The notes under the pieces were generated by a model. That model searched no databases. It was not told the DNA's origin and worked only from the letters and a program-made list of their open reading frames with translations. This document shows positions 34,381-41,298 of a stretch of 64,000 nucleotides of DNA, piece after piece. Both the position numbers and the translations under genes were made by a program. This DNA is from VFZP01 sp043730365 (GTDB lineage Bacteria; Acidobacteriota; Terriglobia; Bryobacterales; Bryobacteraceae), in the NCBI GenBank assembly GCA_043730365.1, contig JAYTKJ010000868.1:1-64000 (forward strand), written 5' to 3'. The stretch's first letter is position 1. The number at the start of each line of letters is the position of its first letter.

Positions 34381-35052
34381 ATGAAGAAACTTTGGAAGAA
34401 CGATAGTGAGCTTTTCACGCTCGCCCGCACTGAATTGTTCACGGCCGTGGTGGGTGACGTGATGGACAAGCTCAATCTGCGCCGCCAATTTCTCCCGCCG
34501 GAGATCCAGCCGTTGGCGCCAGACATGGTCACCATCGGCCGCGCCATGACCGTCCTCGAGGCTGATTTCTTTGAAGAAGGCGACAAGCCCTTCGGCGTTA
34601 TGCTGGAGGCGCTGGACGATCTGAAGACGCACGAGGTCTACGTCTGCACCGGCGGTTCTTTGCGCTACGCGCTATGGGGCGAGTTGATGAGCTTGCGAGC
34701 GAGCAAGCTCGGCGCCGCGGGAGCCGTCCTCAATGGCTATTCGCGGGACACCAACGGCATTATCGAGCAAAAATTCCCCTGCTTCTCGCGAGGCCGCTAC
34801 GCGCAGGACCAAGGGCCGCGCGGCAAAGTAGTGGAGTTTCGCGTGCCCATCGAGATGGACGGTGGCGTTAGAATCGAAACCGGCGACATCGTCTTCGGCG
34901 ACATTGACGGCGTCTGCGTGATCCCCGCCAAGGCCGAGCGCGAAGTGTTTATGCGAGCGATCGAGAAAGCGCGCGGCGAGAAAACCGTGCGGCAGGCGAT
35001 CGAGGCAGGGATGAGCGCTCAGGCGGCGTTTAAGAAGTTCGGCATTCTCTAG
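34381..35052 (+). CDS. RraA-like / 4-hydroxy-4-methyl-2-oxoglutarate aldolase-family protein
   Basis: The 223-residue protein starts six bases after the DUF1501 stop. It has the RraA/HMG-aldolase core: GDVMDKL near residue 25, GELMSLRASKLGAAGAVLNG (about 100-119) and the Arg-Asp pair in GYSRDT that in HMG/CHA aldolases contacts substrate and metal. The end (TVRQAIEAGMSAQAAFKKFG) matches the helical tail of the family. It has no signal peptide, so it is cytoplasmic and would cleave a 2-oxo acid to pyruvate, or act in an uncharacterised variant. Its TAG overlaps the stop of the antisense brnA remnant. Confidence 0.85.
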   Translation: MKKLWKNDSELFTLARTELFTAVVGDVMDKLNLRRQFLPPEIQPLAPDMVTIGRAMTVLEADFFEEGDKPFGVMLEALDDLKTHEVYVCTGGSLRYALWGELMSLRASKLGAAGAVLNGYSRDTNGIIEQKFPCFSRGRYAQDQGPRGKVVEFRVPIEMDGGVRIETGDIVFGDIDGVCVIPAKAEREVFMRAIEKARGEKTVRQAIEAGMSAQAAFKKFGIL

Positions 35053-35369
35053 CTCCGCTTCGCTTCTCGCTGTATCCCCTCGGCGATCCACATTCGCAAT
35101 TGCGTCTGGTACCCAACCGATTTCCTTGCGGCGATCTTCTTGGCCGCTACAATCTGTTCGGGAACGAGACGAATAGAGATTGGACGCTTGGCTTTTGCAT
35201 GACGCTATCGAATAGCCATTGCAAGAGGCCCCGGCATTTTCCCCGGCTTGGCTTCGGGCAACTGCTCCCAGATTTCACCCACTGAGTGCTTGTCAAAATA
35301 CTCGGCCGCCGCCTTGTCCGAGCGAAATTGTGGGAGGGGAAGCTTCGCGGGGGGTAACGTTTTTCTCAT
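35049..35369 (-). pseudogene. brnA: BrnA-type antitoxin remnant, interrupted by an in-frame TAG
   Basis: From ATG 35369 the frame reads 54 residues (MRKTLPPAKLPLPQFRSDKA, AAEYFDKHSVGEIWEQLPEA), then meets TAG at 35207-35205. It continues without another stop to 35049 as RHAKAKRPISIRLVPEQI and KSVGYQTQLRMWIAEGIQRE. Read through, it would be a 106-residue CopG/BrnA-like antitoxin whose ribbon-helix-helix DNA-binding part (ISIRL to GYQTQLRMWI) lies after the stop. As written, the DNA-binding end is lost. It sits nine bases after the repaired toxin stop, the normal brnT-brnA order. Confidence 0.75.
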
Positions 35370-35378
35370 ATTGCTCGC

Positions 35379-35641
35379 TTACTTCCGGCGGAATTGCCGC
35401 CGTTCGTTATCTTCCATGTTGCGCGCGGTGATGACACGGATCTTTCCAGTCGGTAAGCGACGGAACACCACGAAACCAGTCGTCCATCAAGGGTTGCACC
35501 AAGAGCGATGTAGCGTTGATCCCCACTTCGCCGAATCTTGTATGCGCCCACAAAAACTTCTTCGACTTCTTCAGCTGTAAAGTCGTGCTGTCCGATGTGG
35601 AAGATGTTCGCGTCATCCCAGTCAAAGCCAGTTGGCCACAA
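35379..35641 (-). pseudogene. brnT: BrnT-type toxin remnant with a one-base frameshift
   Basis: The TTG-initiated frame gives GFDWDDANIFHIGQHDFTAE and RYIALGATLDGRL, a clear BrnT N-terminal half (the FDWDxAN opening). It then shifts into unrelated sequence ending at 35366. The next frame supplies the missing half: GFVVFRRLPTGKIRVITARN and MEDNERRQFRRK, ending at TAA 35379. Adding one base near 35476-35480 yields an 87-residue protein of normal BrnT length, with the RVITAR motif of the RelE-like RNase fold. A TATATACA stretch about 15-22 bases upstream could be its promoter. In the frame as sequenced, the stop overlaps brnA in ATGA. Confidence 0.78.
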
Positions 35642-35672
35642 TCAGAGAGTAGCAAAATGTATATACAGAGCG

Positions 35673-36620
35673 CTACGGTGTGGAATGGTTACTTCCACCT
35701 CGTACCAGCGGCGTCACCGTCACCTTGCGAAACTCCACCGGCCCATGGTCCCCCTGCAACATCAGCGGGCCCGGCTGGTCTTCGTTGGGATCCGTCGCCA
35801 TCGCCGTGTAACCCTCCACGTCCTTCTTCTCGATCAACTTCTTACCGTTCAACACCACCGTAACCTCTCGCCCGATGAAGCGGATATCGAAGCTCTGCCA
35901 GGCCTCGGGCGCCAGCGTCGCGTTGACGGCCGGCGCAATGCGCGAGTACAGCGCGCCATTGGAGTGCTTTGACGGCGCCTCGCCCTGATCGCCATAAATT
36001 TGCACCTCATACCGCCCGCGCAGGCCCACACCGGAGTTTGAATGGTGACCCACCCGGAATTCGATATGCAGGTCGAAATTCCAGAACTTCTGCTCTGATG
36101 CGATATCCGGAGCCTTGCCCACGCCGTTCTTCATCGCACCGCCGTCGATCTTCCACTCATCGATGGAGCGGTTTGGCACCGTTACGCGCCAGCCGTTGAG
36201 GTCACGCCCATTGAACAATTCAACCGCTTTCTGTTTCATCCATTTTCCGTCGTCCACGTCGGTGATCTCCGGCGCGTGGGAGCCACCAAACGTACGGGTA
36301 ACTTTTCCCGCGACGTCGAGGTTGCCCGTCAATTTGCCGCCCTCAACGCGGGCGCGGTAGACGCCCGGCTGGGTGGCGCTCTGAAACTCCCAAATCAATT
36401 CATTGCCGTGCACCGCGATCTTCGGAACCGGGTCCAACTGGCCGCCGGGCGCGCCAACAAACTCGCCCTGAACCTTGGGCGTCCCGGCCCCGGCAATCTT
36501 GAGCCACCAGACCCGGCCGCGCGGGTCGCCCTGAACGCTGAGGATCCAGCGGCCGTTAAAGTCCGCAACTGCAGCGGACAGCGAAGCAACTGCCCATAGA
36601 GAAAGAAGGAGGAGGCGCAT
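35673..36620 (-). CDS. DUF1080 (3-keto-disaccharide hydrolase) domain protein
   Basis: The 315-residue exported protein (LLLLSLWAVASLSAAVA) has an N-terminal beta-rich region (DFNGRWILSVQGDPRGRVWW, residues 20-105). A DUF1080/laminin-G-like domain follows (AVELFNGRDLNGWRV at about 130, then SNSGVGLRGRYEVQIYGDQG, FIGREVTVVLNGKKL and GPLMLQGDHGPVEFRKV). This fold hydrolyses 3-keto-glycosides in characterised members and is often found beside Gfo/Idh/MocA oxidoreductases; one lies at 47183, not adjacent. The ATG has no Shine-Dalgarno but a TATACT -10 box eight bases upstream. Confidence 0.9.
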   Translation of the reverse strand: MRLLLLSLWAVASLSAAVADFNGRWILSVQGDPRGRVWWLKIAGAGTPKVQGEFVGAPGGQLDPVPKIAVHGNELIWEFQSATQPGVYRARVEGGKLTGNLDVAGKVTRTFGGSHAPEITDVDDGKWMKQKAVELFNGRDLNGWRVTVPNRSIDEWKIDGGAMKNGVGKAPDIASEQKFWNFDLHIEFRVGHHSNSGVGLRGRYEVQIYGDQGEAPSKHSNGALYSRIAPAVNATLAPEAWQSFDIRFIGREVTVVLNGKKLIEKKDVEGYTAMATDPNEDQPGPLMLQGDHGPVEFRKVTVTPLVRGGSNHSTP

Positions 36621-36628
36621 CGGATCAC

Positions 36629-36658
36629 AGTATAGCTACGCCAACTATAACGTTTCAA
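36629..36658 (-). promoter_or_regulatory. Promoter of the DUF1080 gene, TTGAAA-N18-TATACT
   Basis: On the minus strand TTGAAA (36658-36653) and TATACT (36634-36629) are separated by 18 bases, close to the sigma-70 consensus. The ATG follows the -10 box after eight bases, so the predicted transcript starts at or within two bases of the start codon. Confidence 0.6.
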
Positions 36659-36666
36659 AGTATAGT
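36644..36666. promoter_or_regulatory. Inverted repeat ACTATA-N11-TATAGT, possible PadR operator
   Basis: ACTATA at 36644-36649 and TATAGT at 36661-36666 are exact reverse complements 11 bases apart, between the DUF1080 and padR starts. Related words occur on both sides (AGTATAG at 36629, GTATAC at 36675). PadR regulators commonly bind such AT-rich palindromes in their own promoters. The repeat overlaps the DUF1080 -35 box, so the same site could control both genes. Confidence 0.4.
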
Positions 36667-36675
36667 GTGTCAGAG

Positions 36676-36681
36676 TATACT
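36676..36681 (+). promoter_or_regulatory. Putative -10 box of padR
   Basis: TATACT lies 18 bases before ATG 36700. The matching -35 position (TTTCAA, 36653-36658) is weak and is the reverse complement of the DUF1080 -35 box. No Shine-Dalgarno precedes the start. Confidence 0.4.
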
Positions 36682-36699
36682 TCGATCAGATAGATCGAT

Positions 36700-37050
36700 A
36701 TGCATCCCGACCCCGCCTCCCTCATCCCCCTTCCCACCGCCGTCTTCCACATTCTGGTCGCGCTGGCTGACCGTGACCGTCACGGCTACTCCATCATGCA
36801 GGACGTCGCGGCTCGCACGAACGAAAAGGTGCAGCTCAGTCCCGGCACGCTCTACAGTTCCATCCGCCGGATGCTGGAGCAAGGGTTGATCGAAGAGCTC
36901 ACCACCAGTCCTGAGCCCTCCAACACCGATGAGCGGCGGCGTTACTATCGCCTCTCCCGCTTCGGGCGGCGCGTGGCAGCGGCTGAGGTAGACCGGTTGG
37001 ACGCCATGCTCAAACAGGCTCGCGCCACCGGGTTGGTAACTGGCAGGTAG
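36700..37050 (+). CDS. PadR-family transcriptional regulator
   Basis: The 116-residue protein has the PadR winged helix: FHILVALADRDRHGYSIMQD (helices 1-2), then LSPGTLYSSIRRMLEQGLIE (recognition helix and wing) and RRRYYRLSRFGRRVAAAEV. It represses transcription as a dimer until a ligand binds. In acidobacteria such regulators typically stand directly before ADOP permeases, as here, with six bases to the next start. It probably regulates itself and the permease through the AT-rich palindromes upstream. Confidence 0.92.
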   Translation: MHPDPASLIPLPTAVFHILVALADRDRHGYSIMQDVAARTNEKVQLSPGTLYSSIRRMLEQGLIEELTTSPEPSNTDERRRYYRLSRFGRRVAAAEVDRLDAMLKQARATGLVTGR

Positions 37051-37056
37051 CAACCG

Positions 37057-38661
37057 ATGCGCGCGCCTGGCATGTATCGCGCTCTCCTGTGGTGCTACCC
37101 ATCCGCATTCCGGCAAGAGTATGGCGGCGAGATGCTGCAGTTGTTCGCCGAACAATTGGGTGAAGCCCGGCAACGAGGCGGCTTGTTGCTGGAGGCACGG
37201 TTGTGGGCCCGCGCTACGTTCGATGCCGCGACAATCGGTCCAAAGGAGCATGGGCACGTGATACTGCAAGACCTCAAATACGCCGGGCGAACGATGGCGG
37301 CCAATCCAGGCTTCACCGCCGTGGCGATCCTGTCGCTCGCGCTTGGCATCGGCGCCAATACTGCGATATTCAGCGTGTGGAACCGCGTCCTGATGGCGGC
37401 GCTGCCCGTCCAGGCTCCCGAGCAACTGGTGATGCTCACCGATCCCAACTCGTCGGGCGTTCAGGTGGGCTCATCCGATGGCGAGCGGGGGCTCATGACT
37501 TACGCCGAGTTTGAGCAGATCCACGATCAAGCCCAAGGCTTCGCCAGCGTGATGGCCTCAGAGAGCAGTCTGGGCCGCTGGCCTCTACGCGTGGGCGACG
37601 GCGCCTGGACCGAAGTGCGGGGACGCATGGTCTCGGGCCGGTACTTTGCAGTGTTGGGCGTACCCGCGGCGATCGGGCGGACGTTTTCCGTCGAGGATGA
37701 CCGCCAGGTTGCACCCCATGCTGTTATCAGCCACCAGTTTTGGCAGCGAAGCTTCGGCGGGGATCCTGGCGTCTTGGGGAAGGCCATCACGGTGCGCAAA
37801 GCCGCGCTCACCATCATCGGTGTCATGCCCGCGGGCTTCACCGCCGAGACCAGCGGGGACCAGCCGGACCTGTGGACGCCCCTACGCATGCAGTCCGGCC
37901 TTTCGCCTGGGAGCGATCGGCTCCGCGACACCGGCACCGAAAAAATCATGTGGCTCCATGTCTTCGGCCGGCTCACGCCGGGCGTGAGCATCGCACAGGC
38001 CAGCGCGTCGGCCAACGCCATCTTCAAGAACGGGCTCACGTCCTACTACGGCGCCGCCTTGCCTCCAGACAAGGCGCGAGAGTTTCTTAACCAGCGGCTG
38101 GTAGTCAAGCCGGCTGTCGGCGGGGCCTCCCGCATACGATCGCAGTTCGCCGATCCATTGAACATACTGCTGGCGGCGGTGGGTGTGGTGCTGCTGATCG
38201 CCTGCTGCAATGTGGCGAACTTGCTACTGGCGCGGGGCGCATCCCGCCGGCACGAGATCGCCCTCCGTCTGTCGCTCGGAGCGAGTCGCGCGCGGCTCGT
38301 GCGGCAACTATTGACGGAGAGCTTGAGTCTGGCTGTCGCCGGCGGCATGGCTGGACTCGTGTTGGCCTCCGGTTTCCATCGCGGCCTGCTCTGGTTAATG
38401 TCGGATGCCGCGCCGGATCTCCGCCTGGATTTTGGCCTTGAGCCTCGGGTCTTGGCCTTCAGCTTTGCCGTGACGCTGGCGGCGGCGGTGGTGTTCGGCG
38501 TGCTACCCGCCCTGCTCGCCACCAAGGCCGATGCTAGCGAGTCTTTCAAAGGGCAGGGCCGTACGTCCTCCGGTTCGGCGGGGCAATTGCGCTGGGCCGC
38601 ATTCTGGTGGCGGCACAATTGGCTCTCTCTTTGCCACTCCTGGCCGGCGCGGGCCTACTGA
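37057..38661 (+). CDS. ADOP-type ABC permease, N-terminal part (frameshifted)
   Basis: It is the first 534 residues of an acidobacterial duplicated orphan permease. A cytoplasmic ADOP N-terminal domain (MYRALLWCYPSAFRQEYGGE) is followed by TM1 (FTAVAILSLALGIGANTAIF), a MacB-type periplasmic domain (about 110-360) and the first FtsX membrane block (LLAAVGVVLLIACCNVANLL, RRHEIALRLSLGASRARLVR). After GSAGQLR, near base 38590, the frame changes and the last ~20 residues (WAAFWWRHNWLS) are nonsense. The correct continuation is in the frame starting at 38607. No ATPase gene is adjacent, as usual for ADOPs. Confidence 0.85.
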   Translation: MRAPGMYRALLWCYPSAFRQEYGGEMLQLFAEQLGEARQRGGLLLEARLWARATFDAATIGPKEHGHVILQDLKYAGRTMAANPGFTAVAILSLALGIGANTAIFSVWNRVLMAALPVQAPEQLVMLTDPNSSGVQVGSSDGERGLMTYAEFEQIHDQAQGFASVMASESSLGRWPLRVGDGAWTEVRGRMVSGRYFAVLGVPAAIGRTFSVEDDRQVAPHAVISHQFWQRSFGGDPGVLGKAITVRKAALTIIGVMPAGFTAETSGDQPDLWTPLRMQSGLSPGSDRLRDTGTEKIMWLHVFGRLTPGVSIAQASASANAIFKNGLTSYYGAALPPDKAREFLNQRLVVKPAVGGASRIRSQFADPLNILLAAVGVVLLIACCNVANLLLARGASRRHEIALRLSLGASRARLVRQLLTESLSLAVAGGMAGLVLASGFHRGLLWLMSDAAPDLRLDFGLEPRVLAFSFAVTLAAAVVFGVLPALLATKADASESFKGQGRTSSGSAGQLRWAAFWWRHNWLSLCHSWPARAY

Positions 38662-39764
38662 TTCGAACTTTGAGCAATCTCAAGAACGTCGATCTCGGTT
38701 ACGCGCGTGAACAACTGGTGGTGGCGCGCGTGGACGCGGCTGTGGCCGGATATGAATCGCCTCGGCGTGTGGCCTTGTACAACGAGCTCCGGGAGGAGTT
38801 CAAACGACTGCCGGGGGTGCGGGCGGCGAGCTATTCCGAGAACGGACTGTTCAGCGGCCACGATTCGGCTGACGAAATCGAAGTCGAGGGCTACACGCGC
38901 AAAGGGTCCGGCGATGAGGGAGCGCGGTGGGATCAGGTTGGGCCCGAGTACTTTACCATGTTGAAGGTGCGGCTCCTCGCGGGCCGCGATATCAACGAAG
39001 CCGATCAAGCCGGAGCGCCCAAGGTGTGCGTGATCAACGAGAGCTTTGCCAAGCAGTTTTTCGCCAACCGCAATCCGCTCGGTATGCGCATCACTACGAT
39101 CTACGCAGACCAGCGGCGGGTCCACCAAATCGTCGGTGTGGCCCAGGACACGCGCACACATCAGTTGCGCGGCAAAGTGCGCCCGCGTTACTTCGTGCCG
39201 CTCACGCAGCCCTTGGGCGAGGGTGACGGCACGGTGTTTCTAGTGCGAACGGCAACCGACCCCGCGCCAGTGCTGAAAGCGATAGAGGCGACGATCCGGC
39301 GCAAGGATCCTGCCATCGGCATCGTTCACATCGATGTGATTGAGGACCGGGTCAACCGGCGCTTGGCGCAGGATCAGATCATGGCCAGGCTCGCGGCCTG
39401 TTTTGGTTTGGCGGCGATTCTCTTGGCCGCTGTAGGCCTCTACGGAGTGCTGTCGTATGGTGTGGCGCGGCGTCGCTCTGAGATTGGAATCCGCATCGCG
39501 CTGGGCGCTCTGCCTCGCCGCATTGTTGGCATGATTCTGCAGGAAGCCGCGGTGACGGTGGTGGCGGGTCTGGTGCTCGGTGCGGGCCTCGCCTACGCAG
39601 GGTCAAGGTGGATCGCCAGTCAACTCTACGGAGTGATGCCGAACGATCCGCTGACGCTCGCCTCCGCTGTGGAACTCCTAATCCTGATCGCCCTGCTCGC
39701 GGCGTATTTGCCCGCGCGCCGCGCCTCGCGAGTGGAGCCGATGACGGCACTGCGGCAGGACTGA
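38607..39764 (+). CDS. ADOP-type ABC permease, C-terminal part (frameshifted)
   Basis: This 385-residue frame continues the protein at 37057. It opens inside a membrane helix (VAAQLALSLPLLAGAGLLIR), then has the second MacB-type periplasmic domain (about 50-230) and the second FtsX block (LAACFGLAAILLAAVGLYGV, RRRSEIGIRIALGALPRRIV), ending PARRASRVEPMTALRQD, the standard ADOP C-terminus. Adding one base at 38590-38592 gives a single 902-residue protein, a normal ADOP size. The in-frame GTG at 38607 is not a likely real start, since it lies in a transmembrane segment. Confidence 0.85.
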   Translation: MAAQLALSLPLLAGAGLLIRTLSNLKNVDLGYAREQLVVARVDAAVAGYESPRRVALYNELREEFKRLPGVRAASYSENGLFSGHDSADEIEVEGYTRKGSGDEGARWDQVGPEYFTMLKVRLLAGRDINEADQAGAPKVCVINESFAKQFFANRNPLGMRITTIYADQRRVHQIVGVAQDTRTHQLRGKVRPRYFVPLTQPLGEGDGTVFLVRTATDPAPVLKAIEATIRRKDPAIGIVHIDVIEDRVNRRLAQDQIMARLAACFGLAAILLAAVGLYGVLSYGVARRRSEIGIRIALGALPRRIVGMILQEAAVTVVAGLVLGAGLAYAGSRWIASQLYGVMPNDPLTLASAVELLILIALLAAYLPARRASRVEPMTALRQD

Positions 39765-39790
39765 TCCTACGTGAGGCAAACCCGGTCGCC

Positions 39791-39806
39791 GGGCCGCAGG
39801 CGGCCC
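39791..39806 (+). terminator. GC-rich hairpin after the ADOP gene
   Basis: GGGCCGC and GCGGCCC are exact reverse complements two bases apart (effectively a 6-bp stem with a 4-base loop), 27 bases after the permease stop. There is no T run, so intrinsic termination is uncertain. Confidence 0.3.
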
Positions 39807-40148
39807 CTTCACTCCGTCGCTCACGCCCGCTGGGGTGGCGTTTTGGCTGGCGAAGTTCAGCGCTCGATCCGCGCTTCCGAACCACGGCGAGCCACCGGAA
39901 TCCTGGACACGCCGTGGCCGACTGCCCGGCCACGTCACCGCACCGTTCATCATCGTGGCCCCGCTGCCGGCAAAGATCTCCCACTTGCCGGGATGGGCCT
40001 CGTTGACGCCTCCGGTCGGCAGTGACGTGCCTCCGGCCGCGTATTGGCGAGATTCCGAGGCACTCAGAACATGCCTTTGGGCGAAGCCGGCGGCCGCCTG
40101 TTGGCTCCCGATGGGTTCAAAATATTTCGCCACACTGCAACTCCGCGA

Positions 40149-40154
40149 TATACT
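40149..40154 (+). promoter_or_regulatory. -10 box of the enolase/sigma operon
   Basis: TATACT lies nine bases before ATG 40164, with TTTCGC (40125-40130) as a weak -35 at 18-base spacing. No Shine-Dalgarno separates it from the start, suggesting a leaderless transcript. Confidence 0.45.
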
Positions 40155-40163
40155 CACTCCCAT

Positions 40164-41297
40164 ATGTCCACTGCACAAGCGGTCCGCCGCGCGCGGCTGC
40201 AATCGATGATGGCGTGGCAGGCCTCGGCCGCCCCGCCTGACCAGTTGGCGATCAAGGATCTGCGTGCTTACCCGCTACGCGAGCCGGACTCGGGCCGGAG
40301 CTTCACCATGCTCCGTGTGGAGTCCGTCAATGGCTTGATCGGCTGGGGCGAGTGCGGCGCTGCGATCCCGCCGTCCGAGATGGTGGCCGCCAAACTGGTC
40401 CTCGTTGGTCTGGCGGCCAATTCCTACGAAGTGGCTTGGCGAAGGCTCACCGCTGCGCCAGCGCTCCGGCCCGCCATCGACATGGCGCTGCTCGACATTG
40501 CCGCGCAGCAATCCAAGGCTCCCGTCTATCAATTACTCGGCGGACCAACGCGCACCAAATGCCGCGCCTATGTACCGCTTGAAGGGCCAGCGGCGCTTGA
40601 GCGCACTCAGCAAGCCGGCCACAAAGCCTTCGGCGTCCCGGCCCCACCCAATGAATGGCGTAACGCGGGCAAGCCCTATGTGGACAAGGCCACCGCGCTA
40701 ATGCAAATGATGCGTCGCGCGGCCGGCCCCGGCTATGACTTTGTGCTTGACGGGGGTGGGCGCATGACGCCGGGCGACGCGCAATCGATCGCCGCCGCGT
40801 TCGAGAAATTTCACCTGCTGTGTTTTGACGAGCCGGTCGTCTCCACCAACCTCGGAGCCGTGAGAAAAATTTCCGGTGAGAGCGTCACGCCGCTCGGGTT
40901 CGGGCGGACTCTGACCACTGCGGGCGGATTTGAAGATCTGCTCCGCGAAGACAGTGTGGACTTGCTCCGGCCCAGCTTGGCGCGCCACGGTGTCTCGCAA
41001 ATCAAGCGCATTGCGGCGATCGCCGAAGCCTACTACGTTGCCGTCGCGCCCTATCACGATGGCGGGCCGTTGGGCACGCTGGCCGGGCTACACCTGGCTG
41101 CATCCATTCCGAATTTCTTCATCCAGCAGATTCCATCGCCCGCCTCTGAGCGCGATCGCGCCATGCGCAACTCGCTGCTCAGCGAAGACGTCGAAAAGGT
41201 GAGCGCCGGTTTTGCCGCGCTCCCGAATGCAGCCGGATGGGGCGTGCGAGTGAACGAGGCCGCCGTCGAACGCTACAGCCAGGAGGCGAGAGGTTAG
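40164..41297 (+). CDS. Enolase-superfamily protein (mandelate racemase-like) with a degenerate active site
   Basis: The 377-residue protein keeps the fold: capping domain (TMLRVESVNGLIGWGECGAA), DMALLDIAAQQSKAPVYQLL and a barrel to the C-terminus. Compared with its neighbour at 41299, the general-base Lys region reads GHKAFGVPAP. Two metal-ligand positions survive (FVLDGGG, CFDEPV), but the third ligand Glu is Arg (LGFGRTL in place of ATGERL). The Asp of the Asp-His pair is Ser (LRPSLA), and APH is APYH. It is probably inactive as a standard dehydratase or racemase and may be a binding or regulatory paralogue. ATG 40164 is preferred to an upstream ATG at 40044 because of the -10 box. Confidence 0.8.
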   Translation: MSTAQAVRRARLQSMMAWQASAAPPDQLAIKDLRAYPLREPDSGRSFTMLRVESVNGLIGWGECGAAIPPSEMVAAKLVLVGLAANSYEVAWRRLTAAPALRPAIDMALLDIAAQQSKAPVYQLLGGPTRTKCRAYVPLEGPAALERTQQAGHKAFGVPAPPNEWRNAGKPYVDKATALMQMMRRAAGPGYDFVLDGGGRMTPGDAQSIAAAFEKFHLLCFDEPVVSTNLGAVRKISGESVTPLGFGRTLTTAGGFEDLLREDSVDLLRPSLARHGVSQIKRIAAIAEAYYVAVAPYHDGGPLGTLAGLHLAASIPNFFIQQIPSPASERDRAMRNSLLSEDVEKVSAGFAALPNAAGWGVRVNEAAVERYSQEARG

Positions 41298-41298
41298 T

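Larger units (their letters stand above)
39765..40163. other. 399-base stretch without a recognised gene
   Basis: It lies between the ADOP stop and the enolase-like start. It holds a GC hairpin near its left end and the promoter of the next gene at its right end. Open frames on both strands have no recognisable family, start signal or signal peptide. It could be a decayed gene or a long leader. Confidence 0.5.

Noticed and set aside
35248..35580. 110-residue open frame on the plus strand
   Set aside because: It is antisense to the BrnT/BrnA remnant, which explains the sequence much better.
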